Shown here: positions 33,557 through 42,213 of the stretch, in pieces | How the letters are laid out: each line of letters starts with the position of its first letter | How positions within the stretch are numbered: position 1 is the stretch's first letter | DNA from: Nitrospirae bacterium GWC2_57_13 | GTDB taxonomy: Bacteria > Nitrospirota > UBA9217 | Direction: 5' to 3' | Length of the DNA: 51,065 nucleotides | Assembly: GCA_001805055.1 (NCBI GenBank) | Contig: MHDZ01000039.1 | Location: 18,112-69,176 of the forward strand | The notes under the pieces: generated by a model | Databases searched by the model: none | Told to the model about the DNA's origin: nothing | Seen by the model: only the letters and a program-made list of their open reading frames with translations | Translations under genes and position numbers: made by a program

Positions 33557-35656
33557 TCACTTCGCCCGCAGCCCGAGCGCCTTCACCTTTTCCGAAAACT
33601 CCACACAGGCCGCAGTGTAAGGATGCCCGCCGTTGTTTGTGACTGCGCTCAGGAGCGCAATGCGCTCCGGCTCCATGCCGAGGGCCTTGATCAGCTCCTG
33701 GCCGCGCTTCACCCGCGCCTTTACCCGCGGCTCGATCTTTTCGTATTTGCAGCTTCCCTCTCCGCAGCGCACCACGGCAACACCGTCCGCGCCGGTCTCA
33801 AAGGCCTTCAGGATGTCGAGCACGTCCACGCGGCTGGTGCAGTGCACCGGGAAGGGCCGGTAGTTGGCCGGAAGGTCGGCTCCGTGCACGCCCAGCCGGT
33901 TCGTGCAGACGAACGCGACGATGAGCGGGTCCGTGCGCTTTGCATCAACGCAGCCCACGGTAGTCACCATGGAGTTCCTGATCTCCTTCACATCATAGCC
34001 CACCATGGAGATGGCTCCGGCGGGGCACTCGGGCGCGCAGAGCCCGCAGGCCTGGCAGTAGTCAGGCCGGATCTCTGACCAGGCCTTCACCACCGGCGCT
34101 CCGTAGGGACAGACGCGCAGACAGGTGAGGCAGGCCATGCACTTGTTCGTGTCCACCACTGCGCCGGCGGCGCATCCGCGGCACCGGGACGCTTCCGCGA
34201 GAGCCTCCTTTTCGGTGTAGCCGCTCTCGAAGTGCTCCATGGTCTTGACGCGCACGGCAGGCGCAAGGTGCTGCACCTTCTGGCGCGGCATTTTGCAGAT
34301 CTTGGCCAGCACCTCCTGCGGCATCTCGTTCAGGCTGTCCTTCTCCTGAATCGGCAGCTTGCCTTCGATGGTCTCGCCCTGCATGAAGAGATGCATGGCC
34401 AGAGCCGCGCGATGGCCGTTCGCCACGGCCGCAATGGCCGAGCCGGGACCGGTCACGACCTCGCCGGCAACAAAAACGTTCTTCGCAGTGCTCTTGTGCG
34501 TTTTGGGGTCCCACTCCACGCGGCCGCGTTCGTCCGCCTTGACGCTGCTGTTCTTGAGCGGCGCAACGTTCGCCATCTGGCCGATAGTGATGATGATGGT
34601 ATCCGCCTCGAGCACCGTTGTCTGGTTCTCATCATAGGTCGGGCTGAACCGCTTGTTCGCGTCGAACACGGACAGGACCTTCTTCACCTCCAGGCCCAGC
34701 ACCTTGTCCTTGTCGCGCTTTACCGATTTCGGTCCCCAGCGGTAGTTGATCTTGACCGCTTCCTCCACGGCCTCGTCCACTTCCCATTTCCAGGCAGGGA
34801 TCTCCTGCTCGTTCTCGAGACAGACCATCTCGACATGATCCACGCCGAGGCGCCGCGCTGTGCGGGCCACGTCCATGGCCACGTTCCCGCCGCCGATGAC
34901 CAGAACCTTTTTCCCGAGCTTTGGCTTGCGGTCAAAGGCAACATCCTCAAGAAAGGGGATGGCGAGCAGCACATTCGGCCCATCCACGCCCGGGATCGGA
35001 AGCGATCGGCTGAGCGACAGACCGATGGCCAGCAGCACGGCATCGTGCTTTTTTGCCAGGTCGTCGAGCTTGGCATCTTTGCCGACCTCGAAGTTCGTCT
35101 TTACCTCGATGCCGCGGCTGACAACGTCGTCAATATCCTCCTTCAGCACCTCTCGCGGAAGCCGGTAGGGAGGGATGGCGGAAGAGAGCATACCGCCGAG
35201 CACAGGATGGCGCTCGTAGAGCGTGACGCTGTAGCCCAGGTCCGCAAGGTCGCGGGCAGCGGCAAGGCCCGAAGGGCCGGACCCGATTATGCCTGCGCTC
35301 TTGCCCTTGTTCTGCGCCACAAGCTTGCGTTTGCTGCGCCGGTATTCCTTCGCCTGTTCGATGGCAAACCGCTTCAGGTGCCTGACCGCCACAGCCTCGT
35401 CGATGCCGCAGCGCCTGCAGGACTGCTCGCAGGGATGGTGGCAGATCATGGAGCATACCGAGGCAATGGGGTTCGGCGCGGTGATCACCTCGAAGGCCTC
35501 GGTGTACCGGCCCTGGGCGATCAGGCCCACGTAGGCCTGCACGTCCGTATGCGCCGGGCATGCCGCGCGGCACGGCGAATAGGGCCTCGTTTCCTTTATC
35601 TCAGCGCCGTAGGGCCGGTAAGGCTCTATCAGCGTGCATGTGTCCTGCTTGGCCAT
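33557..35656 (-). CDS. NfnB/GltD-like flavoprotein fused to an MvhD domain
   Basis: 699 residues from ATG 35656 (AGGAG upstream). N-terminal iron-sulphur region (SPCRAACPAHTDVQAYVGLI; CSMICHHPCEQSCRRCG) as in the GltD/NfnB family; FAD fold (IIGSGPSGLAAARDLADLGY, about residue 125); NAD(P)H fold (VLVIGGGNVAMDVARTARRL, about 260); two [4Fe-4S] motifs (CMACLTCLRVC; CQACGLCAPEC); and from about 565 an MvhD-type [2Fe-2S] domain (VAFVCTNR, VHCTSRVD, VRCGEGSCKYEK). MvhD normally links hydrogenase to heterodisulphide reductase. Here it probably passes electrons from NAD(P)H or ferredoxin to a partner; MetFV, encoded downstream, is the obvious candidate. This coupling is inference from context; the domains are clear. 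Confidence 0.9.
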   Translation of the reverse strand: MAKQDTCTLIEPYRPYGAEIKETRPYSPCRAACPAHTDVQAYVGLIAQGRYTEAFEVITAPNPIASVCSMICHHPCEQSCRRCGIDEAVAVRHLKRFAIEQAKEYRRSKRKLVAQNKGKSAGIIGSGPSGLAAARDLADLGYSVTLYERHPVLGGMLSSAIPPYRLPREVLKEDIDDVVSRGIEVKTNFEVGKDAKLDDLAKKHDAVLLAIGLSLSRSLPIPGVDGPNVLLAIPFLEDVAFDRKPKLGKKVLVIGGGNVAMDVARTARRLGVDHVEMVCLENEQEIPAWKWEVDEAVEEAVKINYRWGPKSVKRDKDKVLGLEVKKVLSVFDANKRFSPTYDENQTTVLEADTIIITIGQMANVAPLKNSSVKADERGRVEWDPKTHKSTAKNVFVAGEVVTGPGSAIAAVANGHRAALAMHLFMQGETIEGKLPIQEKDSLNEMPQEVLAKICKMPRQKVQHLAPAVRVKTMEHFESGYTEKEALAEASRCRGCAAGAVVDTNKCMACLTCLRVCPYGAPVVKAWSEIRPDYCQACGLCAPECPAGAISMVGYDVKEIRNSMVTTVGCVDAKRTDPLIVAFVCTNRLGVHGADLPANYRPFPVHCTSRVDVLDILKAFETGADGVAVVRCGEGSCKYEKIEPRVKARVKRGQELIKALGMEPERIALLSAVTNNGGHPYTAACVEFSEKVKALGLRAK

Positions 35657-35719
35657 CAATCACTCCTGCTTTCGGATTCTGTACTGCATTGCGTCATGAA
35701 ATTTGCGTCAAGCTTAAGC

Positions 35720-35840
35720 CACCCCTCACCTTAATCCTCTCCCCTGATAGGAGAGGAATTTAAACCTCCCTCGCCCCTCCGGGGAGAGGGCCGGCCTGCC
35801 CCGTTATCCCGATCAATCGGGATTTCGGGGGGTGAGGGGC
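35720..35840. repeat. Nested CCCCTCACC...GGTGAGGGG palindrome
   Basis: Outer arms CACCCCTCACC (about 35720-35730) and GGTGAGGGGC (35831-35840) enclose inner hairpins (CCTCTCCCC/GGAGAGG, CCCTCC/GGAGAGGG, ATCCCGATCAATCGGGAT). This class of CCCTCACC...TCTCCC palindrome is found in many bacterial genomes. It fills most of the spacer between folD and the NfnB-like gene. Confidence 0.7.
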
Positions 35841-35893
35841 TTCGGGCATGCCTCGATGGACTGAATCAATACCTCGTTAATCACACGCAGCCG

Positions 35894-36802
35894 CTACTTG
35901 ATCCCCGCGTGCAGCTTCGCGGATTTCACCGTGTTCTTCATCAGCATCGTGATCGTCATGGGGCCCACGCCGCCCGGAACCGGCGTGATCGCGCCGGCGA
36001 TCTCCTTGGCCGCGTCAAAGTCCACGTCGCCCCGAAGGATCGGCACCATCTTGCCCGTCTTCTCGCTCTTCTTCTCGCCCACCCGGTTCACGCCCACGTC
36101 GATGACGCAGGAGCCCGGCTTGATCCATTCGGGCTTCACCAGGCCGGGAACGCCTGCCGCAACGATCAGGATGTCGGCCCGCTTGCAGTGATCAGCAAGG
36201 TTCTTCGTGCCCGTATGCACGATCGTCACCGTTGAGTTGGCCCCCTTGCCCTTCTGGAGCATGATGTTGGCGATGGGCTTGCCCACGATGTTCGACCGGC
36301 CCACCACGACGACCTCGGCGCCCGAGGTATTGAACCCGGCGCGCACGATCAGCTCCTGGATGCCCGCTGGCGTGCAGGGCAGGAACTTCACCTCGTCGCC
36401 GCCGATCATCAGACGTCCCACGTTCACCGGATGAAATCCGTCCACGTCCTTGTCCGGATCGATGGCGTTCAGGATCTTCTTCTCGTCAATATGCTTTGGC
36501 AACGGAAGCTGGACCAGGATACCGTGGATCTTCGGGTCCTTGTTATACTTGTCGACGAGCTTCAGCAGGTCGGCCTCGGAGAGGTCATCGGGCTGGTCAT
36601 CCTGTATCGAATTGAATCCCAGCTCGTGCGCAGTCTTCTGCTTGCCCGTGACGTAGCTGATGGACGCGGGATTCTCGCCCACGAGAATGGTCACCAGCCC
36701 CGGCACGACGCCGTGCTTGTCTTTCATCTCGGTGACTTCCTTCTTGAGTTCCTCTTTTATCTGTGCGGCGATCTCGGTGCCGCTGATGATTTTTGCTGCC
36801 AT
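35894..36802 (-). CDS. folD: Bifunctional methylene-THF dehydrogenase / methenyl-THF cyclohydrolase
   Basis: 302 residues from ATG 36802 (GGGAGG upstream; the longer frame to 37069 crosses a repeat). FolD converts formyl-derived methenyl-THF to methylene-THF, the middle of the methyl branch. Motifs: VGENPASISYVTGKQKTAHE (with catalytic Y-x3-K), VQLPLPKHIDE, DPDKDVDGFHPVNVGRL, VVVGRSNIVGKP and TPVPGGVGPMTITMLM. Slightly longer than the usual 280-290 residues, with a KKSEKTGKMVPILRGD insertion common in this group. Confidence 0.97.
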   Translation of the reverse strand: MAAKIISGTEIAAQIKEELKKEVTEMKDKHGVVPGLVTILVGENPASISYVTGKQKTAHELGFNSIQDDQPDDLSEADLLKLVDKYNKDPKIHGILVQLPLPKHIDEKKILNAIDPDKDVDGFHPVNVGRLMIGGDEVKFLPCTPAGIQELIVRAGFNTSGAEVVVVGRSNIVGKPIANIMLQKGKGANSTVTIVHTGTKNLADHCKRADILIVAAGVPGLVKPEWIKPGSCVIDVGVNRVGEKKSEKTGKMVPILRGDVDFDAAKEIAGAITPVPGGVGPMTITMLMKNTVKSAKLHAGIK

Positions 36803-36941
36803 AACACCTCCCGTAGTTCCTGTAGTAATATTATGATCGACGCTAAAGACCTTCCGTCGCCTCATCTGTAATCTTGAGTTACATTTGCAAACGTCAACAA
36901 GGATAAAAAGCGGGCTTTGCGCGAGACGCTTTTGCTTCTGA

Positions 36942-36980
36942 CAGGGACAGTCCCCCCGGGAACCAATGGGGACAGTCCCT
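36942..36980. repeat. GGGACAGTCCC dispersed repeat, copy A
   Basis: AGGGACAGTCCCC - CCGGGAACCAAT - GGGGACAGTCCCT, ending exactly at the folE stop codon. The same element with near-identical spacing is at 46649-46687, also directly after the stop of a minus-strand gene. Each half is nearly palindromic. It may act as a terminator; no long T-run is present. Confidence 0.7.
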
Positions 36981-37544
36981 TTAATCCCGTTTTCTGAGGA
37001 GCTCCAGCATCTCCGTGCGCGTGGACTCCTTGGTCCGGAAAATGCCCCTGACCGCCGACGTGACGACACGGGAGCCCGGTTTTTTCACACCCCGCATGCT
37101 CATGCAGAGATGTTCTGCGTCGATCACGACCATGGCGCCCTTGGGCTTCAGATGGCTCACGATAAGATCTGCGAACTGGGCCGTGAGCCGCTCCTGCACC
37201 TGGGGCCGCTTGGCCAGCACCTCAAGGGCCTTGGCCAATGAACTGATGCCCACGATCTTTCCCGCTCCGGGAATGTAGGCGATATGGGCCTTGCCGAAGA
37301 AGGGCAGCAGGTGGTGCTCACACATGGAATAGAACGGGATATCGCGGATCATCACCATCTCGTCGTGGCTCTCGCCCGCGATCGGCTTCATCAACGCCTC
37401 GGTATCGGCGCTGATGCCGGAAAAGACCTCCCCGTACATCTCGGCCACGCGCGCAGGCGTGTCCTTCAGCCCCGGTCTGTCCGGGTCCTCGCCGATGCCT
37501 TCCAGAAGCAGGCGAACGCCTTTTTCTATCTTTTTAGTATCCAT
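36981..37544 (-). CDS. folE: GTP cyclohydrolase I
   Basis: 187 residues from ATG 37544. It opens GTP to dihydroneopterin triphosphate, the first step of folate synthesis. Zinc and active-site residues are visible: [20 protein letters not shown] and [21 protein letters not shown]. Normal length. Its presence beside folD and the cyclo-ligase shows that folate cofactor supply is grouped with the folate-dependent C1 pathway. Confidence 0.97.
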   Translation of the reverse strand: MDTKKIEKGVRLLLEGIGEDPDRPGLKDTPARVAEMYGEVFSGISADTEALMKPIAGESHDEMVMIRDIPFYSMCEHHLLPFFGKAHIAYIPGAGKIVGISSLAKALEVLAKRPQVQERLTAQFADLIVSHLKPKGAMVVIDAEHLCMSMRGVKKPGSRVVTSAVRGIFRTKESTRTEMLELLRKRD

Positions 37545-37565
37545 GGATGTCCACGAATCTCGCAT

Positions 37566-37620
37566 GGGGCAGAGCGCATGGCGCATAGCGTAAAAGCCTT
37601 TGCTCTATGCCCTCTGCGTC
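37566..37620. repeat. GGCAGAGCGCATGGCGCATAG inverted repeat
   Basis: GGGGCAGAGCGCATGGCGCA then TAGCG, facing TTGCTCTATGCCCTCTGC. It is the same family as the element at 27605-27662. It lies between the cyclo-ligase gene and folE and overlaps the cyclo-ligase 3' end. Confidence 0.62.
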
Positions 37621-38216
37621 GTTATGACCCTTTTCTCCGTCACGATCCTCTTCACCGGCACGTCATGCTGCGCCGCGGGGACCTCGGGGACGATCTGGAG
37701 CTCGAAGGCGAGCGCCACGGTCGCGCCGTGATAGTCCGCAAGCAGCCGGTCGTAGAACCCCGCTCCGTATCCCAGCCGGTTGCCCCCTTCATCGAACACG
37801 GCGCCCGGCATGATGATGATGTCCACGGACCGCACATCCACCGGTTTCCCGTTCACGGGCTCCGGTATGTCCCAGGCGCCGGGAGCTACATCCTGGTCGA
37901 AGTCCCTGATCGCATAGAGCGCCAGTTCCTTTCCCTTCACCTTCGGGAGTACGACCCGCTTGCCCTCGTCAATGGCCCGGCGGATCATCGGCCCTGTCTC
38001 CACCTCGGTGCGGAAAGAGGCATAGAACATCACCGTTCGGGCAGCGCGAAATTCAGGAAGCGCAAAGAGCAGGCGCTCGATCCTGCTGCTCTTTGCCAGC
38101 CGCTCCTCGATGGGCAGATCGAATCGCGCTGCCAGGGCCTGCTTTCTGAGCTCTTTTTTCACCTGATGACCGCAGACGACCCCGTTCGGAATGATCGTGA
38201 ACAGCAGGGCTGGCAT
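37605..38216 (-). CDS. 5-formyltetrahydrofolate cyclo-ligase family protein
   Basis: About 203 residues from ATG 38216; a GTG at 38162 (VKKELRKQALAAR) fits the family start better, and neither has a strong ribosome-binding site. The enzyme recycles 5-formyl-THF to methenyl-THF with ATP. Family motifs: MFYASFRTEVETGPMI, KRVVLPKV, PVDIIIMPGAVFDEGGNRLGYGAGFYDRLL-type core (visible as IIIMPGAVFDEGG and RLGYGAGFYDR), and the C-terminal VPAAQHDVPVKRIVTEKRVI. It fits the folate-supply group with folE and folD. Confidence 0.92.
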   Translation of the reverse strand: MPALLFTIIPNGVVCGHQVKKELRKQALAARFDLPIEERLAKSSRIERLLFALPEFRAARTVMFYASFRTEVETGPMIRRAIDEGKRVVLPKVKGKELALYAIRDFDQDVAPGAWDIPEPVNGKPVDVRSVDIIIMPGAVFDEGGNRLGYGAGFYDRLLADYHGATVALAFELQIVPEVPAAQHDVPVKRIVTEKRVITTQRA

Positions 38217-38301
38217 GAACTCTCGCGGATGAAAAAAGAGTAGAAGCAAAATGCCTTTACTCTTTCGAGTGTTCCCTGGTGTCCCTCTGATGTCCGGACC
38301 G

Positions 38302-39081
38302 TTATTTTTTCAACAGCGCATCCAGCGCGGCCTTGATCACCTTTGCCTCCTCCACAGCGCCGGGAGAGGCGTCGTAGGCCGATCTGCCGTCGAGGTCCGC
38401 CTGCACGGTATCTGCTGCGTAGCGCATGAAACCCAGGAACTTCATGCCCGACAGGTGGTCTTTGATGAAAGCCTCGTCGGTCTCGCGCTGGATCTTGTTG
38501 CCCACGACAAAGACGCTCTTCACGCCCAGCCCCAAGGCGAGCCGCTCGATCTGGCGCGCAGTCTGCATGCTCCGCTGGCCCGGCTCCACCACGACGATGA
38601 AGGCATCGACGCTTCCGGCAGTGCCGCGCGTCAGGTGCTCGATGCCCGCTTCCATGTCGAGGATCACCACCTCGTCGTGCCGGAGGATCAGGTGGCTCAC
38701 GAGCCGCCGCAGCAGCACATGCTCGGGACAGTAGCACCCGGCCGCAGCCTCTTTCGACTTGCCCATGATCAGGAGGCGTACGCCCTCGTGGCGTATCCCG
38801 TAGGTATCGGGAATATCATCCACCTTCGGATTGATGCTGAACATGCCGCCCGGAGCTCCGGGCCGGGAGCCGGTGCGCTCCTCGATCATGTCGGACTGCT
38901 CGGCCAGCGGAAGGGCCTGTGCCGCCTTTTCCGGCGGAATGCCCAGGGCTGACGCGAGGTTGGCGTCGGGGTCCGCGTCCACGGCCAGGACCGTGCGGCC
39001 TTCCGCGGCATAGAGCCTTGCCAGCAGGCCGGACAGGGTCGTTTTGCCCACGCCGCCCTTGCCGGTTATCGCAATTTTCAC
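38302..39081 (-). CDS. cooC: CooC-type nickel-insertion ATPase (copy 2)
   Basis: 259 residues from GTG 39081 (CAGGAGAT upstream). P-loop GKGGVGKTTLSGLLARLY, DADPDANLASALG, CXC metal site in AAAGCYCPEHVLL, and VVILDMEAGIEHLTRGT. Distinct from copy 1 in sequence but the same family, so the two may serve different nickel enzymes (for example CODH and acetyl-CoA synthase). First gene of the minus-strand C1 block. Confidence 0.93.
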   Translation of the reverse strand: MKIAITGKGGVGKTTLSGLLARLYAAEGRTVLAVDADPDANLASALGIPPEKAAQALPLAEQSDMIEERTGSRPGAPGGMFSINPKVDDIPDTYGIRHEGVRLLIMGKSKEAAAGCYCPEHVLLRRLVSHLILRHDEVVILDMEAGIEHLTRGTAGSVDAFIVVVEPGQRSMQTARQIERLALGLGVKSVFVVGNKIQRETDEAFIKDHLSGMKFLGFMRYAADTVQADLDGRSAYDASPGAVEEAKVIKAALDALLKK

Positions 39082-39480
39082 AATGCCGATCTCCTGAAGG
39101 GTATCGGACAAAATAGCATCTATAAAGCTGGAGTGTCAAGGATTTTTTGTCGGGCTTGCTGGGCCGTGAACGCGGCGCGGGGAGCCGCCAATTCTGCCGG
39201 ATGCATCCCAGCTTCTGTCACGCCAATGGACCACCCGATGATTCGTCCTATGTAATCGGGCAGATCTGCTGCCAGTGCAGCAGGCGGTTCGTGAAGCAAT
39301 TTTTAGCATTCCCTGGTTCCCTGGGGAGTAACTTTATGCTATAAATATACCAGTGTGCTGCCCGCCGGTTCAAGTTTTCCAACCGGTCCGAGCCGCTCAT
39401 TCTTCCCGAGCGACCATGATCATTGCCGGGGCGGCAGCCCTTCTGTGCGGATTGACAATTGATGGAGGAGGCGTGTACTG
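39082..39480. other. Divergent gene-free region between CooC2 and the plus-strand membrane gene
   Basis: 399 nt with no credible gene. It must hold the promoters of the two divergent transcripts. GGAGGAGG (39464-39471) is the ribosome-binding site of the plus-strand gene. Two small inverted words are seen (CTGCTGCCAGTGCAGCAG near 39268; GGTTCCCTGGGGA near 39310). No clear sigma-70 promoter could be chosen. Confidence 0.5.
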
Positions 39481-41289
39481 ATGAGGAGTGTCTTGATAAA
39501 GAAAGAATGGGCATTCATTGCGTTAATGACCGTCGGGGGCCTCTTTGTCGGATTCTCTATCGCGTCCTTCTTCATCTATGTTATTAATCCGGGCCTTCCC
39601 GACCACCTCCTGACCCTGAGTGAAAAACTTGATGCAGATCTCATGTCCGCACGGGTCGGATGGCTGACGGAAAACATCACTCCCCTTATTGCCTGCTCGG
39701 CCGTCCTGGTTGTTCTCGGATTTATCCTTCTGCTCATTAATCTGAACGATCGCATCAGCATAGCGCTGTTCAAGGACAAAACCAGGGCGCTGAAGTTCCT
39801 CGCCATGGTCGCGGTCGAAGCCGTGCTCTTCTACCTGCTTTTTGCGCTTACTATCATTGAACCGATGGACAATCTTCTCAAGCTCTACGGCAGTGGGAAG
39901 ATTGCGACGGGCATTCTCCTCATAAAATTCGCGGCCTTCTTCCTGGTCGGCGGCCTCGCGTGGCTTGTGGCCGGGGAGGCGGGATGGGCGGGCGACTTTT
40001 CTTCCTGGAAGATGCGGCTGGCAGGAAGAGCTAAAGAGCTCACCACCATGTTTCTGCTCGGCGGTATCGCCGGCCTGTCCGGCGGCTTCCTGTACGTAAT
40101 GAACGACTGGATCTTCAGAAAATACTATGTGCTTGTTTCCGAAGTTCTGGACCGGTCGAGCGAGGTCTCCCTCGCGGGCATCAATCTCATAACCTATGAG
40201 CTGATGCTCATGACCAGCCTGTCCATGGGCATTCTGGCCGGACTGGCCGTGGCTCTTTCGCCCGCACAGCGAGACACCAGGATCAGGCTGAGCCGGCTCA
40301 CATTCCCGGGCGCCCTGCTCCTGATCGCCGTTATGATCGTCCTGCCGGCCTATCTCCACGCCGTGGTGAAATATGACCTTGGCAAGAAAAACCTTGCGGA
40401 GGCCGTCGGCATTCAAGGGACGACGGCGCCGAGCAAGACCGTTCTGTTCACCGGGCCCGGTGAAAAGGCGGTCGTGCAGAAATGGAATTTTCGCGCGGCA
40501 TACTATTCCACATCGGCGACCCATTCGATAGCGGTGACGTACCAGAACCTTGAAAAGGTCAGACAATATCTTGATCAGCGCGAAAATCGGTCGATATTTC
40601 AGTACGACGCGGAGGAGGCGCTCTACAGGGGATATGCAACACTCTGGGACACAGAACGGGCGCTGGAGCGGCAGTTCGTCGGCGCGCAGCGCATGCTCTC
40701 GCTCCGCATGATACTGCTGTCACGCATGCCGTCCCTGCCGGTCACATCGAAGAACCTCTCCTATCTCAGGAGTTTCACCGATGAATCGAACTGGTACGCG
40801 GGCAGAGATGCGGCCCTTCAGATGGCGGAAGCGTTCATCCATTTCGGCAGGTTCAAGGAAGCGCGGATGTGGCTCGGAAAGGCGAGGGCGCGGGGCGCGA
40901 AACGGTCAGAAGTGGCGCGCATCAAGATACCGTCTGCGCCGGTCCTCAGGAGCGGCGTTATCCGCGGAAGGATCACGGTGAATGGAACGCCCCTGGCTGG
41001 GGCGCGAGTGGCCCTTTTCACGGACGGATTCGACAAAAAGGAACTGCCGCACTGGGCAGCGGCGAAAAGAATGCTCGATGCCCGCACGCTCGGCCCGGCG
41101 GGGACGTTTACCTTCCGATACCTTGGCGAGGGCGAATATTCCCTTGCGATCATGACTGATAGCAAGACGGTCCCCTTTGACGTCTCTCCGAAGCGCATCA
41201 CCATCTCGGGCCTGCCCCGGCTCATCAGGATCAGCAAAATGGCGCCGACAGCGGATCTCGGCACAGTGGACATACATTTCTCGCGTTGA
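39481..41289 (+). CDS. Seven-helix membrane protein with a C-terminal extracytoplasmic-type beta domain, unknown function
   Basis: 602 residues. Seven hydrophobic helices lie at about 12-35, 68-88, 102-125, 140-165, 188-210, 238-262 and 273-296, then a soluble region. Residues about 370-480 are helical and TPR-like (AALQMAEAFIHFGRFKEARM). Residues about 500-600 resemble a carboxypeptidase-regulatory/Cna-B-type beta sandwich (VIRGRITVNGTPLAGARVAL; GTFTFRYLGEGEYSLAIM). ATG follows GGAGGAGG. I recognise no family as a whole. It is 27 nt upstream of the selenoprotein gene and surely co-transcribed with it, so it may be a membrane partner of that protein. Confidence 0.85.
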   Translation: MRSVLIKKEWAFIALMTVGGLFVGFSIASFFIYVINPGLPDHLLTLSEKLDADLMSARVGWLTENITPLIACSAVLVVLGFILLLINLNDRISIALFKDKTRALKFLAMVAVEAVLFYLLFALTIIEPMDNLLKLYGSGKIATGILLIKFAAFFLVGGLAWLVAGEAGWAGDFSSWKMRLAGRAKELTTMFLLGGIAGLSGGFLYVMNDWIFRKYYVLVSEVLDRSSEVSLAGINLITYELMLMTSLSMGILAGLAVALSPAQRDTRIRLSRLTFPGALLLIAVMIVLPAYLHAVVKYDLGKKNLAEAVGIQGTTAPSKTVLFTGPGEKAVVQKWNFRAAYYSTSATHSIAVTYQNLEKVRQYLDQRENRSIFQYDAEEALYRGYATLWDTERALERQFVGAQRMLSLRMILLSRMPSLPVTSKNLSYLRSFTDESNWYAGRDAALQMAEAFIHFGRFKEARMWLGKARARGAKRSEVARIKIPSAPVLRSGVIRGRITVNGTPLAGARVALFTDGFDKKELPHWAAAKRMLDARTLGPAGTFTFRYLGEGEYSLAIMTDSKTVPFDVSPKRITISGLPRLIRISKMAPTADLGTVDIHFSR

Positions 41290-41316
41290 GAGGGCTATAC
41301 CTCCAGGAAAGGAACC

Positions 41317-42183
41317 ATGGAATTCAGAAGACTGAAGAACCGCCTGATCGCAAAAGTGATCACTCGCTTCCCCTCCCTGGCAAAAGGAGTCATCGAATCC
41401 TACGCCCCCTGGGAGTCCGAGGACGTTCCCTGGACCCCGATGCGAAAACCCCTTGCCGAGGCGACCATCGCCGTTGTCACCACATCGGGCGTGCATCACC
41501 GGGACCAGAAACCCTTCGACATGAAGGACCATGACGGGGACCCCGAGTACCGGGTCATAGATCGTACGCGGCCCCTCGACACCCTGATGATCACGCACGA
41601 TTACTATGACCACAAGGACGCCGACTGCGACATCAATATCGTCTTTCCCGTAGAACGTCTGCGTGAGTTCGAGCGCGAGGGACTCATCGGGCGGCTCGCC
41701 GACCGGCATTACAGCTTTATGGGACATATCACCGGCCGTCATATCCCGACCCTGATCAGCGAAACAGCCCCCCAGGTGGCCGGGATGCTCAGGAAGGACA
41801 AGGTGGACGCCGTGCTGCTCACGCCCGGCTGAGGGATCTGCAACCAGTCCGTGGGACTGGTACAGCGCGAGATCGAGCGGGTGGGGATCCCGACGATCGG
41901 CATATCCATTGTGCGGAACTATTCCGAGAAGGTCAAGCCTCCCCGGACCGTTTTCCTGCGGTGGCCCTTCGGCCATCCTCTCGGCGAGCCCTTCAATGTG
42001 GCGCAGCAGCGCGCGGTGCTGGCCGACGCGCTGGCCGCGCTCTATACGATCGAGACTCCGGGCGCGATCATTGATCTTCCCTACCGGTGGAGGAGAGAGA
42101 ACTACGAGGGAAAGGACATTGACGGCCTGCTCCGCAACGCGGGGCCAAACAGAACGGGGGCCGTTGCCGGCCCCCGCGAATGA
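41317..42183 (+). CDS. GrdB-family selenoprotein (glycine/sarcosine/betaine reductase B-like), Sec172
   Basis: 288 residues read through an in-frame UGA at 41830-41832. The sequence on either side forms one continuous domain (VDAVLLTPG-U-GICNQSVGLVQREIE), giving a UxxC redox motif, Sec172/C175. The family is the B-type selenoprotein of glycine/betaine/proline reductases, but this protein is shorter (true GrdB is about 430 residues), and no grdA, grdC, grdD or grdE genes are nearby, so it is probably not a glycine reductase. A hairpin suitable as SECIS begins 11 nt after UGA. ATG is preceded by GGAAAGGAACC. It is co-transcribed with the membrane protein before it. Reaction unknown; a thiol/selenol redox role is inferred. 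Confidence 0.9.
41844..41860 (+). promoter_or_regulatory. SECIS-like hairpin of the GrdB-family selenoprotein
   Basis: CCAGTCC-GTG-GGACTGG is a perfect 7-bp stem with a GTG loop, starting 11 nt after the UGA. Spacing agrees with the two fdhA hairpins in the window. Confidence 0.8.
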
Positions 42184-42213
42184 ATGGTATTTTCCAATGG
42201 GATCAGGCGCGAT

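Noticed and set aside
36803-37069. N-terminal extension of FolD
   Set aside because: It crosses the GGGACAGTCCC repeat and lacks family similarity; ATG 36802 has a good Shine-Dalgarno.
41317-42183. Glycine reductase operon
   Set aside because: No GrdA, GrdC, GrdD, GrdE or thioredoxin genes adjoin, and the protein is too short for GrdB proper.
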